Made by a program: the position numbers and the translations under genes. Shown one piece after another: positions 16,669 to 25,229 of a stretch of DNA of 26,137 nucleotides. The notes beneath the pieces were generated by a model. That model was not told where the DNA came from and did not search any database. It worked only from the letters and a program-made list of their open reading frames with translations. The DNA is taken from contig JAKIVF010000041.1 of assembly GCA_021647145.1 (NCBI GenBank), positions 1 to 26,137 of the forward strand. The letters run 5' to 3'. The DNA is from Methylococcaceae bacterium. Its GTDB lineage: Bacteria; Pseudomonadota; Gammaproteobacteria; Methylococcales; Methylomonadaceae. Every line of letters starts with the position of its first letter. Within the stretch, counting starts at the first letter, position 1.

Positions 16669-16913
16669 ATAATCGCGATAATATTTTGCAAGTCATCAAG
16701 CAAATTATGTTGGAAATGTTTGAGATTGAAGAAGAATTAGTGACTTTAGATGCTAGGTTGAGTGAAGATCTTGATTTCGATAGCATAGATGCTGTTGATA
16801 TGACCGTTAAACTTAAAGAGATAACGGGTAAAGCGGTGAAGGCTGAAGATTTTAAAAATGCCAGAACAATAAATGATGTAGTTGAGGCGGTGTATCTACT
16901 GGTTAATGATTGA
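16665..16913 (+). CDS. Acyl carrier protein 2 (ApeF-like)
   Basis: An 82-residue acyl carrier protein with the attachment Ser in LDFDSIDAVDMTVKL at about 35-49, distinct in sequence from ACP 1. In the characterised APE system the two carrier proteins have different roles, one loading the starter and one elongating; which is which here cannot be told from sequence. It overlaps ACP 1 by 4 bases and the membrane-protein gene by 8. Confidence 0.92.
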   Translation: MNNRDNILQVIKQIMLEMFEIEEELVTLDARLSEDLDFDSIDAVDMTVKLKEITGKAVKAEDFKNARTINDVVEAVYLLVND

Positions 16914-17481
16914 TAAGCGTAATCTAGTTCGTCAAATTATTGGTTTATTGACAATGTTATATCCAATCGCTGTTTATTTTGGGGTTCAGTATTTTGGGCT
17001 TGTCACTCTTGAGCCATGGAAAATTGCAGTTTTTTTATTATTGTTAGTTTTATTACAATCAATTTTAACCAAAACTAAAGAAAGTTGGAGTTATTTATTG
17101 CTAGTAATTGGAGTGGTTTTTTGCAGTTTTGCAATATGGAATAATAATCTTATCACCCTACGTTTTTATCCTGTATTAATCAATTTAAGTTTTTTTGTTG
17201 TCTTTGCAGGAAGCCTCTTTTCCCCACCCCCTATTATTGAACGTATTGCTAGAATACAACATCCTGATTTGCCTGAGCAAGGCGTTCGTTATACTCGGAA
17301 AGTCACAAAAATCTGGTGTCTATTTTTTATTATTAACGGATTAATTGCAACAGCAACAGCACTATGGAGCAGTTTTGCCTGGTGGAGCTTATATAATGGC
17401 TTTATCTCTTATTTATTAATGGGTTTATTAATGGCTGTTGAGTACATTGTCAGAATTAGGACACAACCACATGTGCGCTAA
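16906..17481 (+). CDS. COG4648-type membrane protein (ApeG-like)
   Basis: About 191 residues with five or so hydrophobic segments (for example IGLLTMLYPIAVYFGVQYFG and YLLLVIGVVFCSFAIW), then PEQGVRYTRKVTKIWCLFFI and a C-terminal pair of membrane helices. This is the small inner-membrane protein of unknown function always seen in APE-type operons between the ACPs and the AMP-ligase. Start chosen at ATG 16906, which overlaps the ACP stop by 8 bases; upstream in-frame GTG/TTG codons would put 8 extra residues inside the ACP gene. Function unknown. Confidence 0.85.
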   Translation: MIDKRNLVRQIIGLLTMLYPIAVYFGVQYFGLVTLEPWKIAVFLLLLVLLQSILTKTKESWSYLLLVIGVVFCSFAIWNNNLITLRFYPVLINLSFFVVFAGSLFSPPPIIERIARIQHPDLPEQGVRYTRKVTKIWCLFFIINGLIATATALWSSFAWWSLYNGFISYLLMGLLMAVEYIVRIRTQPHVR

Positions 17482-19159
17482 TCTAACTCCTCTTTCTCAT
17501 AGTGCGCTGCGTTCAAATAAGTATCAATTAATAGCTGATTATAAGGGAAAAATTATTGATGGGAATCAATTTTTCTCTGATGTAAAAGCGTTATCAGCTA
17601 GATTATCTAGGCAGAATACAGATCAATTTGCTTTGTATTATGAGCAAGCTTATCCCTTTTGTGTCAGCTTATTTGCATTATTGCACAGCTCTAAAAAAAT
17701 TTGGATTGCTGGGAATAATAAACAAATAGCGGCTGAACAATTAATTGAAAAAGGGTGCGTATTATTAGGCGACTGGGATGGAAGGGAGTTATCAATTATT
17801 CCTGACATAAACAATTCTGTAGAATTGAAACCCATTGATAGTAATGATACTCAGATTACTATTTTTACATCTGGGTCTAGTGGAAAAGCAAAAGCTATCG
17901 ATAAGTCTTTACAACAATTCCAACGTGAAATTGAGGTCTTGGAGCAATATTGGGGGGGAAGATTAGGCAATAGCCAAGTTTTAGGTACAGTTAGTCACCA
18001 ACATATTTATGGATTGTTATTTCGAGTATTGTGGCCTTTATCAGCTGGGCGTTGTTTCCATAGTGAAATGTTTCTTAGCCCAGAGCCTTTATTAATAAAA
18101 GCAAAGAATTTGTCTGCATACTGGGTTTCAAGTCCTGCGCAATTAAAAAGACTGGATGCGTTAACCCCTTGGAATGATCTGGTTAAGTTAACAGCTATTT
18201 TTAGTTCTGGAGGAGCTTTATCTGTAAAAACAGCAGAAAATATAGCTCAACAATGTCAGCAGAAGGTTCTGGAAATTTATGGTAGTTCAGAAACAGGAGG
18301 GATAGCCTGGAGGCAAAGTGCTAATAACAAGTTGTGGCAAGTATTTAATGGGATCCGTATATCTGTAGACGAAAAGGGTTTTAGTCATTTATCTTCACCT
18401 TATCTAGAACAAAAAACAGTAATTCTTGATGATATAATAAAAATAATTGACGAGGGACAATTTTTGTTACTCGGTCGGGTCGATCGAATTGTAAAAGTGG
18501 AAGAAAAACGTCTGTCACTGGATAGTTTAGAAAGTAGATTGAACTGTTCAAATTATGTACAACAGTCACATGCTATATTACTAGATGGAAAAAGAGAAAT
18601 AATAGCAATGACCTTGGTTTTAACAGACTTAGGAAAAGAAACTCTTAATCAACGAGGCCGAGGAACCTTGGTTAAGCAACTCAGAAAAGAATTAATGCGT
18701 GAGTTTGAAACGGTTGTCTTGCCACGAAAATGGTTGTTTTTCTCTTCTCTACCACTCACCGTACAAGGTAAAATAGATCAAGATTGTTTAATTCAATTAT
18801 TCTCATTAAAACACACACATTCTCCTCAGATAATAAGTTGTGATTATCAAGATGAACGAGTTGAATTATATTTGCAGATATTACCAGGCTTGGTTTATTT
18901 TAATGGGCATTTTCCTGATCAACCAATTTTACCCGGTGTTACTCAGCTTGCTTGGGTTGAGCAATTTGGCAAAATTTTTTTTGATATTGGCCTCCCTTTT
19001 TTACGAATGGAAGTGATTAAGTTTAAAAAAGTCATTCGTCCAGATGAATTAATCAAGATGGAGCTTAACTGGAAAGCTGAAACAGGTAAATTATATTTTG
19101 AATTCACCTCAATGAATAATGACCACAGTTCCTGCCGTATTGTTTACGGAGAGCAGTAA
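17471..19159 (+). CDS. AMP-dependent acyl/aryl ligase fused to a hotdog dehydratase (ApeH-ApeI-like)
   Basis: A two-domain protein of about 562 residues. Residues about 1-450 are an adenylate-forming ligase: TIFTSGSSGKAKAID is the phosphate-binding loop at about 128-142, EIYGSSETGGIAWRQ the A5 region, LLGRVDRIVKVEEKRL the hinge, and LTVQGKIDQ near 430 carries the catalytic Lys. Residues about 455-562 form a FabA/FabZ-like hotdog domain with NGHFPDQPILPGV. The first half would activate an aryl acid onto a carrier protein, and the second would dehydrate 3-hydroxyacyl intermediates. Start at ATG 17471 is preceded by AGGA and overlaps the membrane-protein gene by 11 bases. The fusion corresponds to separate apeH and apeI genes in enterobacterial clusters. 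Confidence 0.85.
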   Translation: MCANLTPLSHSALRSNKYQLIADYKGKIIDGNQFFSDVKALSARLSRQNTDQFALYYEQAYPFCVSLFALLHSSKKIWIAGNNKQIAAEQLIEKGCVLLGDWDGRELSIIPDINNSVELKPIDSNDTQITIFTSGSSGKAKAIDKSLQQFQREIEVLEQYWGGRLGNSQVLGTVSHQHIYGLLFRVLWPLSAGRCFHSEMFLSPEPLLIKAKNLSAYWVSSPAQLKRLDALTPWNDLVKLTAIFSSGGALSVKTAENIAQQCQQKVLEIYGSSETGGIAWRQSANNKLWQVFNGIRISVDEKGFSHLSSPYLEQKTVILDDIIKIIDEGQFLLLGRVDRIVKVEEKRLSLDSLESRLNCSNYVQQSHAILLDGKREIIAMTLVLTDLGKETLNQRGRGTLVKQLRKELMREFETVVLPRKWLFFSSLPLTVQGKIDQDCLIQLFSLKHTHSPQIISCDYQDERVELYLQILPGLVYFNGHFPDQPILPGVTQLAWVEQFGKIFFDIGLPFLRMEVIKFKKVIRPDELIKMELNWKAETGKLYFEFTSMNNDHSSCRIVYGEQ

Positions 19160-19893
19160 TGAAAACCTGTATTATCATCCCTGTTTATAATCATCAAGAA
19201 GCGATTGAAATTGTTATTAAAAGGTTAAGGCCCGTTGGTTTGCACTGCTTTTTAATCAATGATGCTAGTTTGCCGGAGTGTTCAGCAATGTTAAAAAAAA
19301 TAGCATTAAATGAAAAGGAGTGGGTAACCTTAATCGAAAGAGAAATAAACGGCGGTAAAGGTGCTGCTGTTATTGATGGATTTGAATTAGCTATTGATCA
19401 AGGGTTTACTCATGCAATTCAAGTTGATGCAGACGGACAGCATAAGCTAGAAGATATTAATCTTTTTTTGCATGCGAGTAAGCAATCACCAAAAACATTG
19501 ATAATAGGCCAGCCCATGTTTGATCAATCGGTGCCAAAAAAAAGATTATATGGACGGAAATTTACTAATTTATGGATTTGGATCAACACCCTGTCATTTT
19601 CTATAGTAGATGGAATGTGTGGTTTTCGATGTTACCCCTTGGACGCAGTTGATAAATTGATACAATCAACGTTAATTGGTCAACGGATGGACTTTGATAT
19701 AGACATGGTGGTTAGACTGTATTGGCAGGGTGTGGATATTATAAATTTACCCACGGATGTACATTATCCAATTGATGGAGTTTCTCATTTTAATATGTTT
19801 CAAGACAACCTGCTAATTTCTAAAAAGCATACGCAATTGTTTTTTTGTATGCTAATCCGTTTTCCTAAATTACTATTGAGGCATTTTCAATGA
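19159..19893 (+). CDS. Family 2 glycosyltransferase (N-terminal half of ApeJ-like)
   Basis: A 244-residue cytoplasmic or membrane-associated GT-A fold glycosyltransferase. CIIIPVYNHQEAI at the N-terminus, NGGKGAAVIDGFELA at about 67-81, and the metal-binding DxD in QVDADGQHKLEDI at about 88-100 are diagnostic; DGMCGFRCYPL and the C-terminal region follow as in polyprenyl-phosphate-mannose-synthase-like enzymes. It would attach a sugar or similar group to the aryl-polyene lipid. The ATG overlaps the previous stop by one base. In several APE clusters glycosyltransferase and acyltransferase are fused; here they are two genes. Confidence 0.88.
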   Translation: MKTCIIIPVYNHQEAIEIVIKRLRPVGLHCFLINDASLPECSAMLKKIALNEKEWVTLIEREINGGKGAAVIDGFELAIDQGFTHAIQVDADGQHKLEDINLFLHASKQSPKTLIIGQPMFDQSVPKKRLYGRKFTNLWIWINTLSFSIVDGMCGFRCYPLDAVDKLIQSTLIGQRMDFDIDMVVRLYWQGVDIINLPTDVHYPIDGVSHFNMFQDNLLISKKHTQLFFCMLIRFPKLLLRHFQ

Positions 19894-20822
19894 AAAGGCA
19901 TTGGGCTCAAATAGAAGAACGAGGGATTGTTTGGGGAATGGATTTTTTGTTAAAAATTTATCTTATTTTTGGACGTAAACTACTTCAGTTTTTTTTATAC
20001 CCGGTTGTTAGTTATTATTGGTTAATCAATAGTAAGGCAAGAGGTGCAAGTCGGCAATTTTTAAACAACGTATCAAGTTATCTGAATGATCCACAGGTTA
20101 ATGGAGGACTCAAATGTAGCTATTTTCATTTTATTAGTTTTGCCAATGCATTGATAGATAAATTAGCGGCTTGGAGTGGTACATTAACTCTAAAAGATGT
20201 TGAATATAAAGGTCGTGAAGCAGTTATTAGCCATATTGACAAAGGTCAGGGTGTTTTACTGCTTGGGTCTCACTTAGGTAATTTAGAAATTTGTCAGGTT
20301 ATTGCAAAATTAAGAAATAAAGTTATCATCAATGTGTTAGTTCACACTAAACATACGGAAAAATTTAATTCTTTGCTGAATAAATATGCTGACTCTGGCA
20401 AAGTAAACCTAATACAAGTGACTAGTGTCAATGCTGCGACAGCTATGGTGCTGCAAGATAAAATAGAAGCAGGGGAAATAGTTATTATCGCTGCTGATAG
20501 AACGCCAGTGGTTGGTCAAGGACAGGGACGAACAGCACAAGCTAAATTTTTAGGACAAATGGCTCCCTTTCCTCAAGGCCCATTTATTATCGCCTTATTG
20601 TTAAAATGTCCGGTGTATACGATGTTTTGTTTGAAGCAGCAGGATAAATATACTATTTATTTTGATCACTTTAGTGATGGAATATCTTTTTCAAGAAAAG
20701 AACGAACTGCTGCAATCCAACAGTATGTAGAAGACTATGCAAGTAGATTACAGCGTTATTGTTTATTAGCACCCATGCAATGGTTTAATTTTTATGATTT
20801 TTGGCAGGCTGAAGATGAATAA
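19890..20822 (+). CDS. Lipid-A-type acyltransferase (C-terminal half of ApeJ-like)
   Basis: A 310-residue LpxL/HtrB-like acyltransferase. A hydrophobic N-terminal segment at about 15-45 would anchor it in the inner membrane; GVLLLGSHLGNLEICQ at about 120-135 carries the H-X4-E catalytic pair, and VIIAADRTPV near 195 is the second conserved block. It is expected to acylate the aryl-polyene glycolipid, anchoring the pigment in the outer membrane. It overlaps the glycosyltransferase by 4 bases (ATGA) and the ammonia-lyase by 8. Confidence 0.88.
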   Translation: MKRHWAQIEERGIVWGMDFLLKIYLIFGRKLLQFFLYPVVSYYWLINSKARGASRQFLNNVSSYLNDPQVNGGLKCSYFHFISFANALIDKLAAWSGTLTLKDVEYKGREAVISHIDKGQGVLLLGSHLGNLEICQVIAKLRNKVIINVLVHTKHTEKFNSLLNKYADSGKVNLIQVTSVNAATAMVLQDKIEAGEIVIIAADRTPVVGQGQGRTAQAKFLGQMAPFPQGPFIIALLLKCPVYTMFCLKQQDKYTIYFDHFSDGISFSRKERTAAIQQYVEDYASRLQRYCLLAPMQWFNFYDFWQAEDE

Positions 20823-22344
20823 ACAAACTATTGTCATCAATGGGCGAGTACTAACTATTGAGGAAGTTTGTGCTCTTGCTGAGAAAAATCAATCGATACA
20901 GTTAAGTGATCACACAGATTTTGTTAAGCGAATTGATAAAGGTGCTGAGTTTATTGATAAGTTATTACAGGAAGAAGGGTGTGTTTATGGGGTAACCACG
21001 GGTTATGGAGACTCTTGTACCACCTCTATTCCCTTAAAAAACGTAGATGATTTACCTAAACATCTCTATACTTTTCATGGCTGTGGACTGGGAAAGCATT
21101 TTGATAATCAACAAACCAGAGCGATTTTAGCTGTTCGATTAAACAGTTTAGCTCAGGGGTTTTCAGGTGTACGATATCAATTGTTACAACAGATTACTCG
21201 TTTACTTCAACAAGATATTTTGCCATTAATCCCAGAAGAAGGGTCAGTCGGTGCCAGTGGTGATTTAACCCCATTATCCTATTTAGCGGCTGCTTTAGCA
21301 GGAGAAAGAGACGTCTTTTTTCAGAATAAAAAACAGTTGACTAAAGAAGTTTTTAAGCAATTAAATATCGTTCCGCTCACCCTAAAACCAAAAGAAGGGT
21401 TAGCGATTATGAATGGAACAGCTGTAATGACAGCGGTTGCATGCTTAGCCTTTCGGAGAGCTGAGTATTTATCTCAGTTATGCACACGTATAACGAGTTT
21501 GGCTTCAGTTGCATTAAAAGGAAACGCTTACCATTTTGATGAAAAGTTATTTTCAGTAAAACCACATCATGGACAAATTTCAGTAGCAAAACGAATTCGA
21601 GAAGACTTGCTACTTGCTACTGAAGCCCCACGAAATGATAGTCGATTACAAGATCGTTATTCTTTACGGTGTGCTCCCCATGTTATTGGTGTGATGGAAG
21701 ATACATTGCCCTGGTTTAGGCAGTTTATAGAAAACGAGTTAAATAGTGCTAACGACAACCCAATTATAGATGCCGAAGGCGAGCATGTTTTGCATGGTGG
21801 ACATTTTTATGGTGGGCATATTGCTTTTGCCATGGATAGTATGAAAATAGCGGTAGCCAATTTAGCAGATTTAATGGATCGACAAATGGCGCAATTAATG
21901 GATACCAAATTTAACCATGGATTACCGGCTAATTTATCCGGTGCTAAAAAAGACCAGGCCATGTTAAATCATGGTTTTAAAGCTATTCAAATAGCCGTAT
22001 CGTCCTGGACTGCAGAAGCTTTAAAAAACACAATGCCAGCCAGTGTATTTTCACGTTCAACTGAATGCCATAATCAAGATAAGGTAAGTATGGGGACAAT
22101 TGCAGCTAGAGATTGCGTGCGGATTTTAGAATTAACGGAGCAAGTAGCTGCAGCTACATTGATCGCAGTGGTTCAAGGTGTTGAGTTACGCGGACAACAA
22201 GAAATATTAAGCCCAAACCTACAAAAGACAATTAAACAAGTTAGAGATGAAATAAAATTTTTAGAAACTGATAGAGCAATGGAGCAGGAATTAAGATTGT
22301 GTATTCAATTGATTAGAAAACGTCACTGGAGCTTGTATGACTGA
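20815..22344 (+). CDS. MIO-dependent aromatic amino acid ammonia-lyase (HAL/TAL/PAL family)
   Basis: A lyase of about 509 residues that removes ammonia from an aromatic amino acid. The self-forming MIO group comes from ASG at residues 147-149 in GSVGASGDLTPLSYLAAA, and the catalytic Tyr58 lies in CVYGVTTGYGD. The pair controlling substrate choice appears to be Phe87-His88 in LYTFHGCGLG, unlike the Ser-His of histidine or His-Leu of classical tyrosine lyases. NDNPIID near 313 is also conserved. Context argues against histidine breakdown (no hut genes) and for making a cinnamate- or coumarate-type starter for the polyene. Start at ATG 20815 (preceded by AGGCTGAAG) rather than the in-frame ATG at 20794. 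Overlaps both neighbours by 8 bases. Confidence 0.93.
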   Translation: MNKQTIVINGRVLTIEEVCALAEKNQSIQLSDHTDFVKRIDKGAEFIDKLLQEEGCVYGVTTGYGDSCTTSIPLKNVDDLPKHLYTFHGCGLGKHFDNQQTRAILAVRLNSLAQGFSGVRYQLLQQITRLLQQDILPLIPEEGSVGASGDLTPLSYLAAALAGERDVFFQNKKQLTKEVFKQLNIVPLTLKPKEGLAIMNGTAVMTAVACLAFRRAEYLSQLCTRITSLASVALKGNAYHFDEKLFSVKPHHGQISVAKRIREDLLLATEAPRNDSRLQDRYSLRCAPHVIGVMEDTLPWFRQFIENELNSANDNPIIDAEGEHVLHGGHFYGGHIAFAMDSMKIAVANLADLMDRQMAQLMDTKFNHGLPANLSGAKKDQAMLNHGFKAIQIAVSSWTAEALKNTMPASVFSRSTECHNQDKVSMGTIAARDCVRILELTEQVAAATLIAVVQGVELRGQQEILSPNLQKTIKQVRDEIKFLETDRAMEQELRLCIQLIRKRHWSLYD

Positions 22345-22759
22345 GGCTATAGTAGCTTGTGAAGTAGAAGTTGATGTGCCATTTTTTGATGTCGATTTAA
22401 TGGAAATTGTCTGGCATGGTCATTATCTGAAATATTTTGAAATTGCCCGTTGTGTTTTGCTAGACAAGATTGACTATGGATATATGAAAATGCGTGAATC
22501 GGGCTATACTTGGCCGATTATAGATATTCGCATTCGTTATGCAAAACCAGCCAGGTTTGGACAAAAAATTATTGTACATGTTGGAATAGTCGAATGGGAA
22601 AATCGATTAAAAATGAATTACCAGATTGTAGATAAATTAACAGGAAATCGATTGGTACGTGGGCACACCTGTCAAGTAGCTGTTGATATGGCAACTGAGG
22701 AAATGTGTTATGACTCCCCTACTATTTTATGGAAAAAACTAAGGCATATCAAGCCGTGA
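22337..22759 (+). CDS. 4-hydroxybenzoyl-CoA-type thioesterase (ApeK-like)
   Basis: A 140-residue single hotdog domain. The active-site pattern FFDVDLMEIVWHGHYLKYFE at residues 16-35 matches the 4HBT family, with Asp20 as the likely catalytic acid. It would hydrolyse acyl or aryl thioesters on carrier protein or CoA, perhaps releasing stalled or finished chains. It overlaps the lyase by 8 bases and the flavoprotein by 4. Confidence 0.9.
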   Translation: MTEAIVACEVEVDVPFFDVDLMEIVWHGHYLKYFEIARCVLLDKIDYGYMKMRESGYTWPIIDIRIRYAKPARFGQKIIVHVGIVEWENRLKMNYQIVDKLTGNRLVRGHTCQVAVDMATEEMCYDSPTILWKKLRHIKP

Positions 22760-24252
22760 AACAGTATGATGTTATTGTTATCGGTAGTGGGATAGGAGGG
22801 CTGACAGCAGCGGCACTATTGGCAAAAGCAGGGAGATCTGTGTTAGTTCTTGAAGCACATGATCGTCCAGGAGGATATGCTCATGGCTTTAAAAGAAAGA
22901 AGTATCAATTTGATTCGGGTGTTCATTTAATCAGTGGCTGTGGTGAACAAGGTTATTCAGGGGGGCAGGTTATTTATAAAACCTTGCAATCTTTAGACTT
23001 ACTTGATGAAATTGAATTTATTAGTATTAACCCTTTTAGCCATGCGATATACCCTGGGCTTAGTTTAGGATTGCCTCAGACAATTGAGCATTTTGTTAAT
23101 GTGTTAGCTGAGCGGTTTCCTGATGAAAGAGAAGGATTAAAATCATTAACAGACCTGTGTTTGCAATTAGCAGAAGAAATCACAATAGCTGATGAGTTGA
23201 TGATGAATGTTGATATAGAACAAGCACAGAAATTAATGCCTGCTTTGTTCAAATATAGGAAGTCCACTTTAGCAGAAGTTGCCAAACAGTTTATCAATGA
23301 TGAGAAATTGCTTAGTGTATTTTCTAGTAACTGGCCCTATTTAGGTCTGCCTCCCTCACAAGTATCCTTTGTTTATTGGAGTACCATGCTTATCGGTTAT
23401 ATGGTAGACGGGTCTTGCTATTGTAAAGGTGGTTTTCAAAAGTTAGCTAATACCCTAGTTAAAGGGATACAGAAATATAATGGAGAAATTAAATACAAAT
23501 CATCGGTAGAAAAAATTATTATAGAAAATGAACAGGTAGCAGGTATTGTTGTTAATAACAAACGAATAGATTCACCGGTTGTTATTTCCAATGCAGACCT
23601 TAGGCAAACAGTCTATCAAATGGTGGGTGAGCGATATTTCCCGGCTCGCTATCTACAACGACTAAAAAAAATGCAGCATTCATTATCTATTTTTGTCGTA
23701 TATATTGCGACAGATTTAGATTTAACGTCCATGAATATTAGTCATGAATCATTTTATTATCAGGACTATAATCACGATGAGAATTTTTTAAAAACTCAGC
23801 AAGGGGATATATCATGGCTAAGCATTACAGCACCGACCTTGGTAGATCCAGATTTGGCTCCAGCAGGAGAGCACTTATTAATGCTTACTACATTACTACC
23901 CTACAATGCAGTTGAATCTTGGAAACAAGAAAAGCCAAAATATATGCAAATTTTGTTAAAAATGGCAGGGGAAATTATTCCGGATTTAGAAAGTCATCTT
24001 TTATATATGGAAGGTGGGTCGCCTAAAACAATGCATAGATATACCCAAAACTACCAAGGATCAGCTTATGGATGGGATGTAATGCCACATCAAGTCGGTC
24101 CAGCAAGAATCCAAAATAAATCCCCCATAAAAGGACTCTATTTTTCTGGGCATTGGGCTTCACCAGGTGGAGGTGTTTATGGTGTTAGTGTTTCCGGTGT
24201 TCAAACGGCCCAAAAAATACTAGGAGTTAGAAAACAGTCTAATTTCTGGTAA
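22756..24252 (+). CDS. Phytoene-desaturase-like FAD-dependent oxidoreductase
   Basis: About 498 residues of the CrtI/carotenoid-isomerase/RetSat superfamily. The dinucleotide-binding motif IVIGSGIGGLTAAALL begins near residue 7, LVLEAHDRPGGYAHGF supplies the ribose-binding Glu, and the C-terminal GLYFSGHWASPGGGVYGVSV is the second FAD contact. The likely start is GTG at 22756, overlapping the thioesterase stop as GTGA with AAGG upstream; an in-frame ATG at 22729 would add 9 residues inside the thioesterase gene. No carotenoid genes are near, so an act on the polyene (desaturation, saturation or double-bond isomerisation) is a reasonable inference. It is the last gene before the insertion-sequence debris. 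Confidence 0.9.
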   Translation: MKQYDVIVIGSGIGGLTAAALLAKAGRSVLVLEAHDRPGGYAHGFKRKKYQFDSGVHLISGCGEQGYSGGQVIYKTLQSLDLLDEIEFISINPFSHAIYPGLSLGLPQTIEHFVNVLAERFPDEREGLKSLTDLCLQLAEEITIADELMMNVDIEQAQKLMPALFKYRKSTLAEVAKQFINDEKLLSVFSSNWPYLGLPPSQVSFVYWSTMLIGYMVDGSCYCKGGFQKLANTLVKGIQKYNGEIKYKSSVEKIIIENEQVAGIVVNNKRIDSPVVISNADLRQTVYQMVGERYFPARYLQRLKKMQHSLSIFVVYIATDLDLTSMNISHESFYYQDYNHDENFLKTQQGDISWLSITAPTLVDPDLAPAGEHLLMLTTLLPYNAVESWKQEKPKYMQILLKMAGEIIPDLESHLLYMEGGSPKTMHRYTQNYQGSAYGWDVMPHQVGPARIQNKSPIKGLYFSGHWASPGGGVYGVSVSGVQTAQKILGVRKQSNFW

Positions 24253-24279
24253 TTAGTCAGCCCTTAAAAAACAACCTAT

Positions 24280-24305
24280 CTCCTGATTATGCAGTTAGCT
24301 CATCC
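24280..24305. repeat. Left terminal inverted repeat of the IS1595-type element
   Basis: Twenty-six bases that match the reverse complement of 25230-25255 at 23 positions. The transposase stop (complement of 24295-24297) lies inside it. Confidence 0.8.
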
Positions 24306-25212
24306 AAAGTTTTAAAACCGCACTGAATACATGCGTATAGTAATCTATCAAATGCCTGGTGAGGCCAAAAGCAACGGTTGAATAGATTTCAACCAAAAAG
24401 GCCTTTCGGTACTTGGGGAATACATCATGATGTGTTGATAATAAATATCTTTTCAAATTGGATGTAATCAAGTTAACCCATTTTAAATGCCCATGTGCTT
24501 TATCAGGTTCCTTGGAAGCTACAATACGATTATTTTTATAGCCCTTATCTTTAGCTTTGACATAAGAGCCTGCTCAATCCGATTTCAACATGCTTCCTTT
24601 CGTTATATGTTTTTCTAATGCAGGAACAACATGTTGTTCATAAATAGATTCAAGCTCTTCAAATGAGAGAAACCTAGAACCTCCATGGTTATTTTCTTCT
24701 ACCACTATCAGAAATGGTGTTTTATTAGAGTCAAATTCATTCATTTCTTTAAGGGACTTCTTGCCACCAATGAAAATTTCATCAGCTTCAACTGCGCCTC
24801 CGAGAGAATAATGAGAATCTATAAAAGCCATGGCATGCCTGATTTTATAGGCCTTTAGCCAAACTGTACGATAGGGATTAATGTTAAGTTGACCCTGTAA
24901 ATATAAAATTGGCGTACCTTTTTTAGATGTTGCTATGAAGTAAATACACCAAAACCATCTTTGAAAAGGTACTCGGCTCTTGTGAAAAATAGTTCCCGCT
25001 GTAGTCGATTGTTATTTTTTACATTTGTTGCATTGAATAACTCTACTTTGACTCAAAAAACAGGAAATGTCATTTTTTCATTTTGGGTATTCGAACCCTT
25101 CTGGTCATCTCTTCTTTCCAAGGTAGTTCCAGCAAGATTGTTCGTCAGGAAATTTTTCTGAAAATTCCAACAGGCCTATTTCGGCGTAAGGTTTGTTTTT
25201 TACATCCTCCAT
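24295..25212 (-). pseudogene. IS1595-family transposase with four in-frame stops
   Basis: Read from ATG at 25212 one frame runs through the whole element with no frameshift but four stop codons, at 25105-25107, 25078-25080, 25012-25014 and 24574-24576 (three TGA, one TAA). Recognisable family blocks appear in order: FPDEQSCWNYLGKKR, a broken zinc ribbon (two of the expected Cys lost), TTAGTIFHKSRVPFQRWFW, ATSKKG, KIRHAMAF, the DDE-type GGAVEADEIFIGGKKS, and HGHLKWVNLITSNLKRYL toward the end. The first stop replaces the Trp expected before PEGF. Decay by substitution only; inactive. Confidence 0.88.
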
Positions 25213-25229
25213 AGGGCCATCACAACAAA

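Noticed and set aside
20815..22344. Histidine utilisation gene hutH
   Set aside because: No hut genes nearby, the selectivity pair differs from histidine lyases, and overlaps embed it in the pigment operon.
24574..25107. Repeated in-frame TGA codons in the IS1595 frame as possible recoding (selenocysteine or tryptophan)
   Set aside because: The stops fall at different residue types, one is TAA, and zinc-ribbon cysteines are lost as well; no SECIS-like structure was seen. Simple decay explains them.
24961..25161. 66-codon plus-strand frame in the IS region
   Set aside because: It is antisense to the transposase pseudogene, whose minus-strand frame has clear family motifs.
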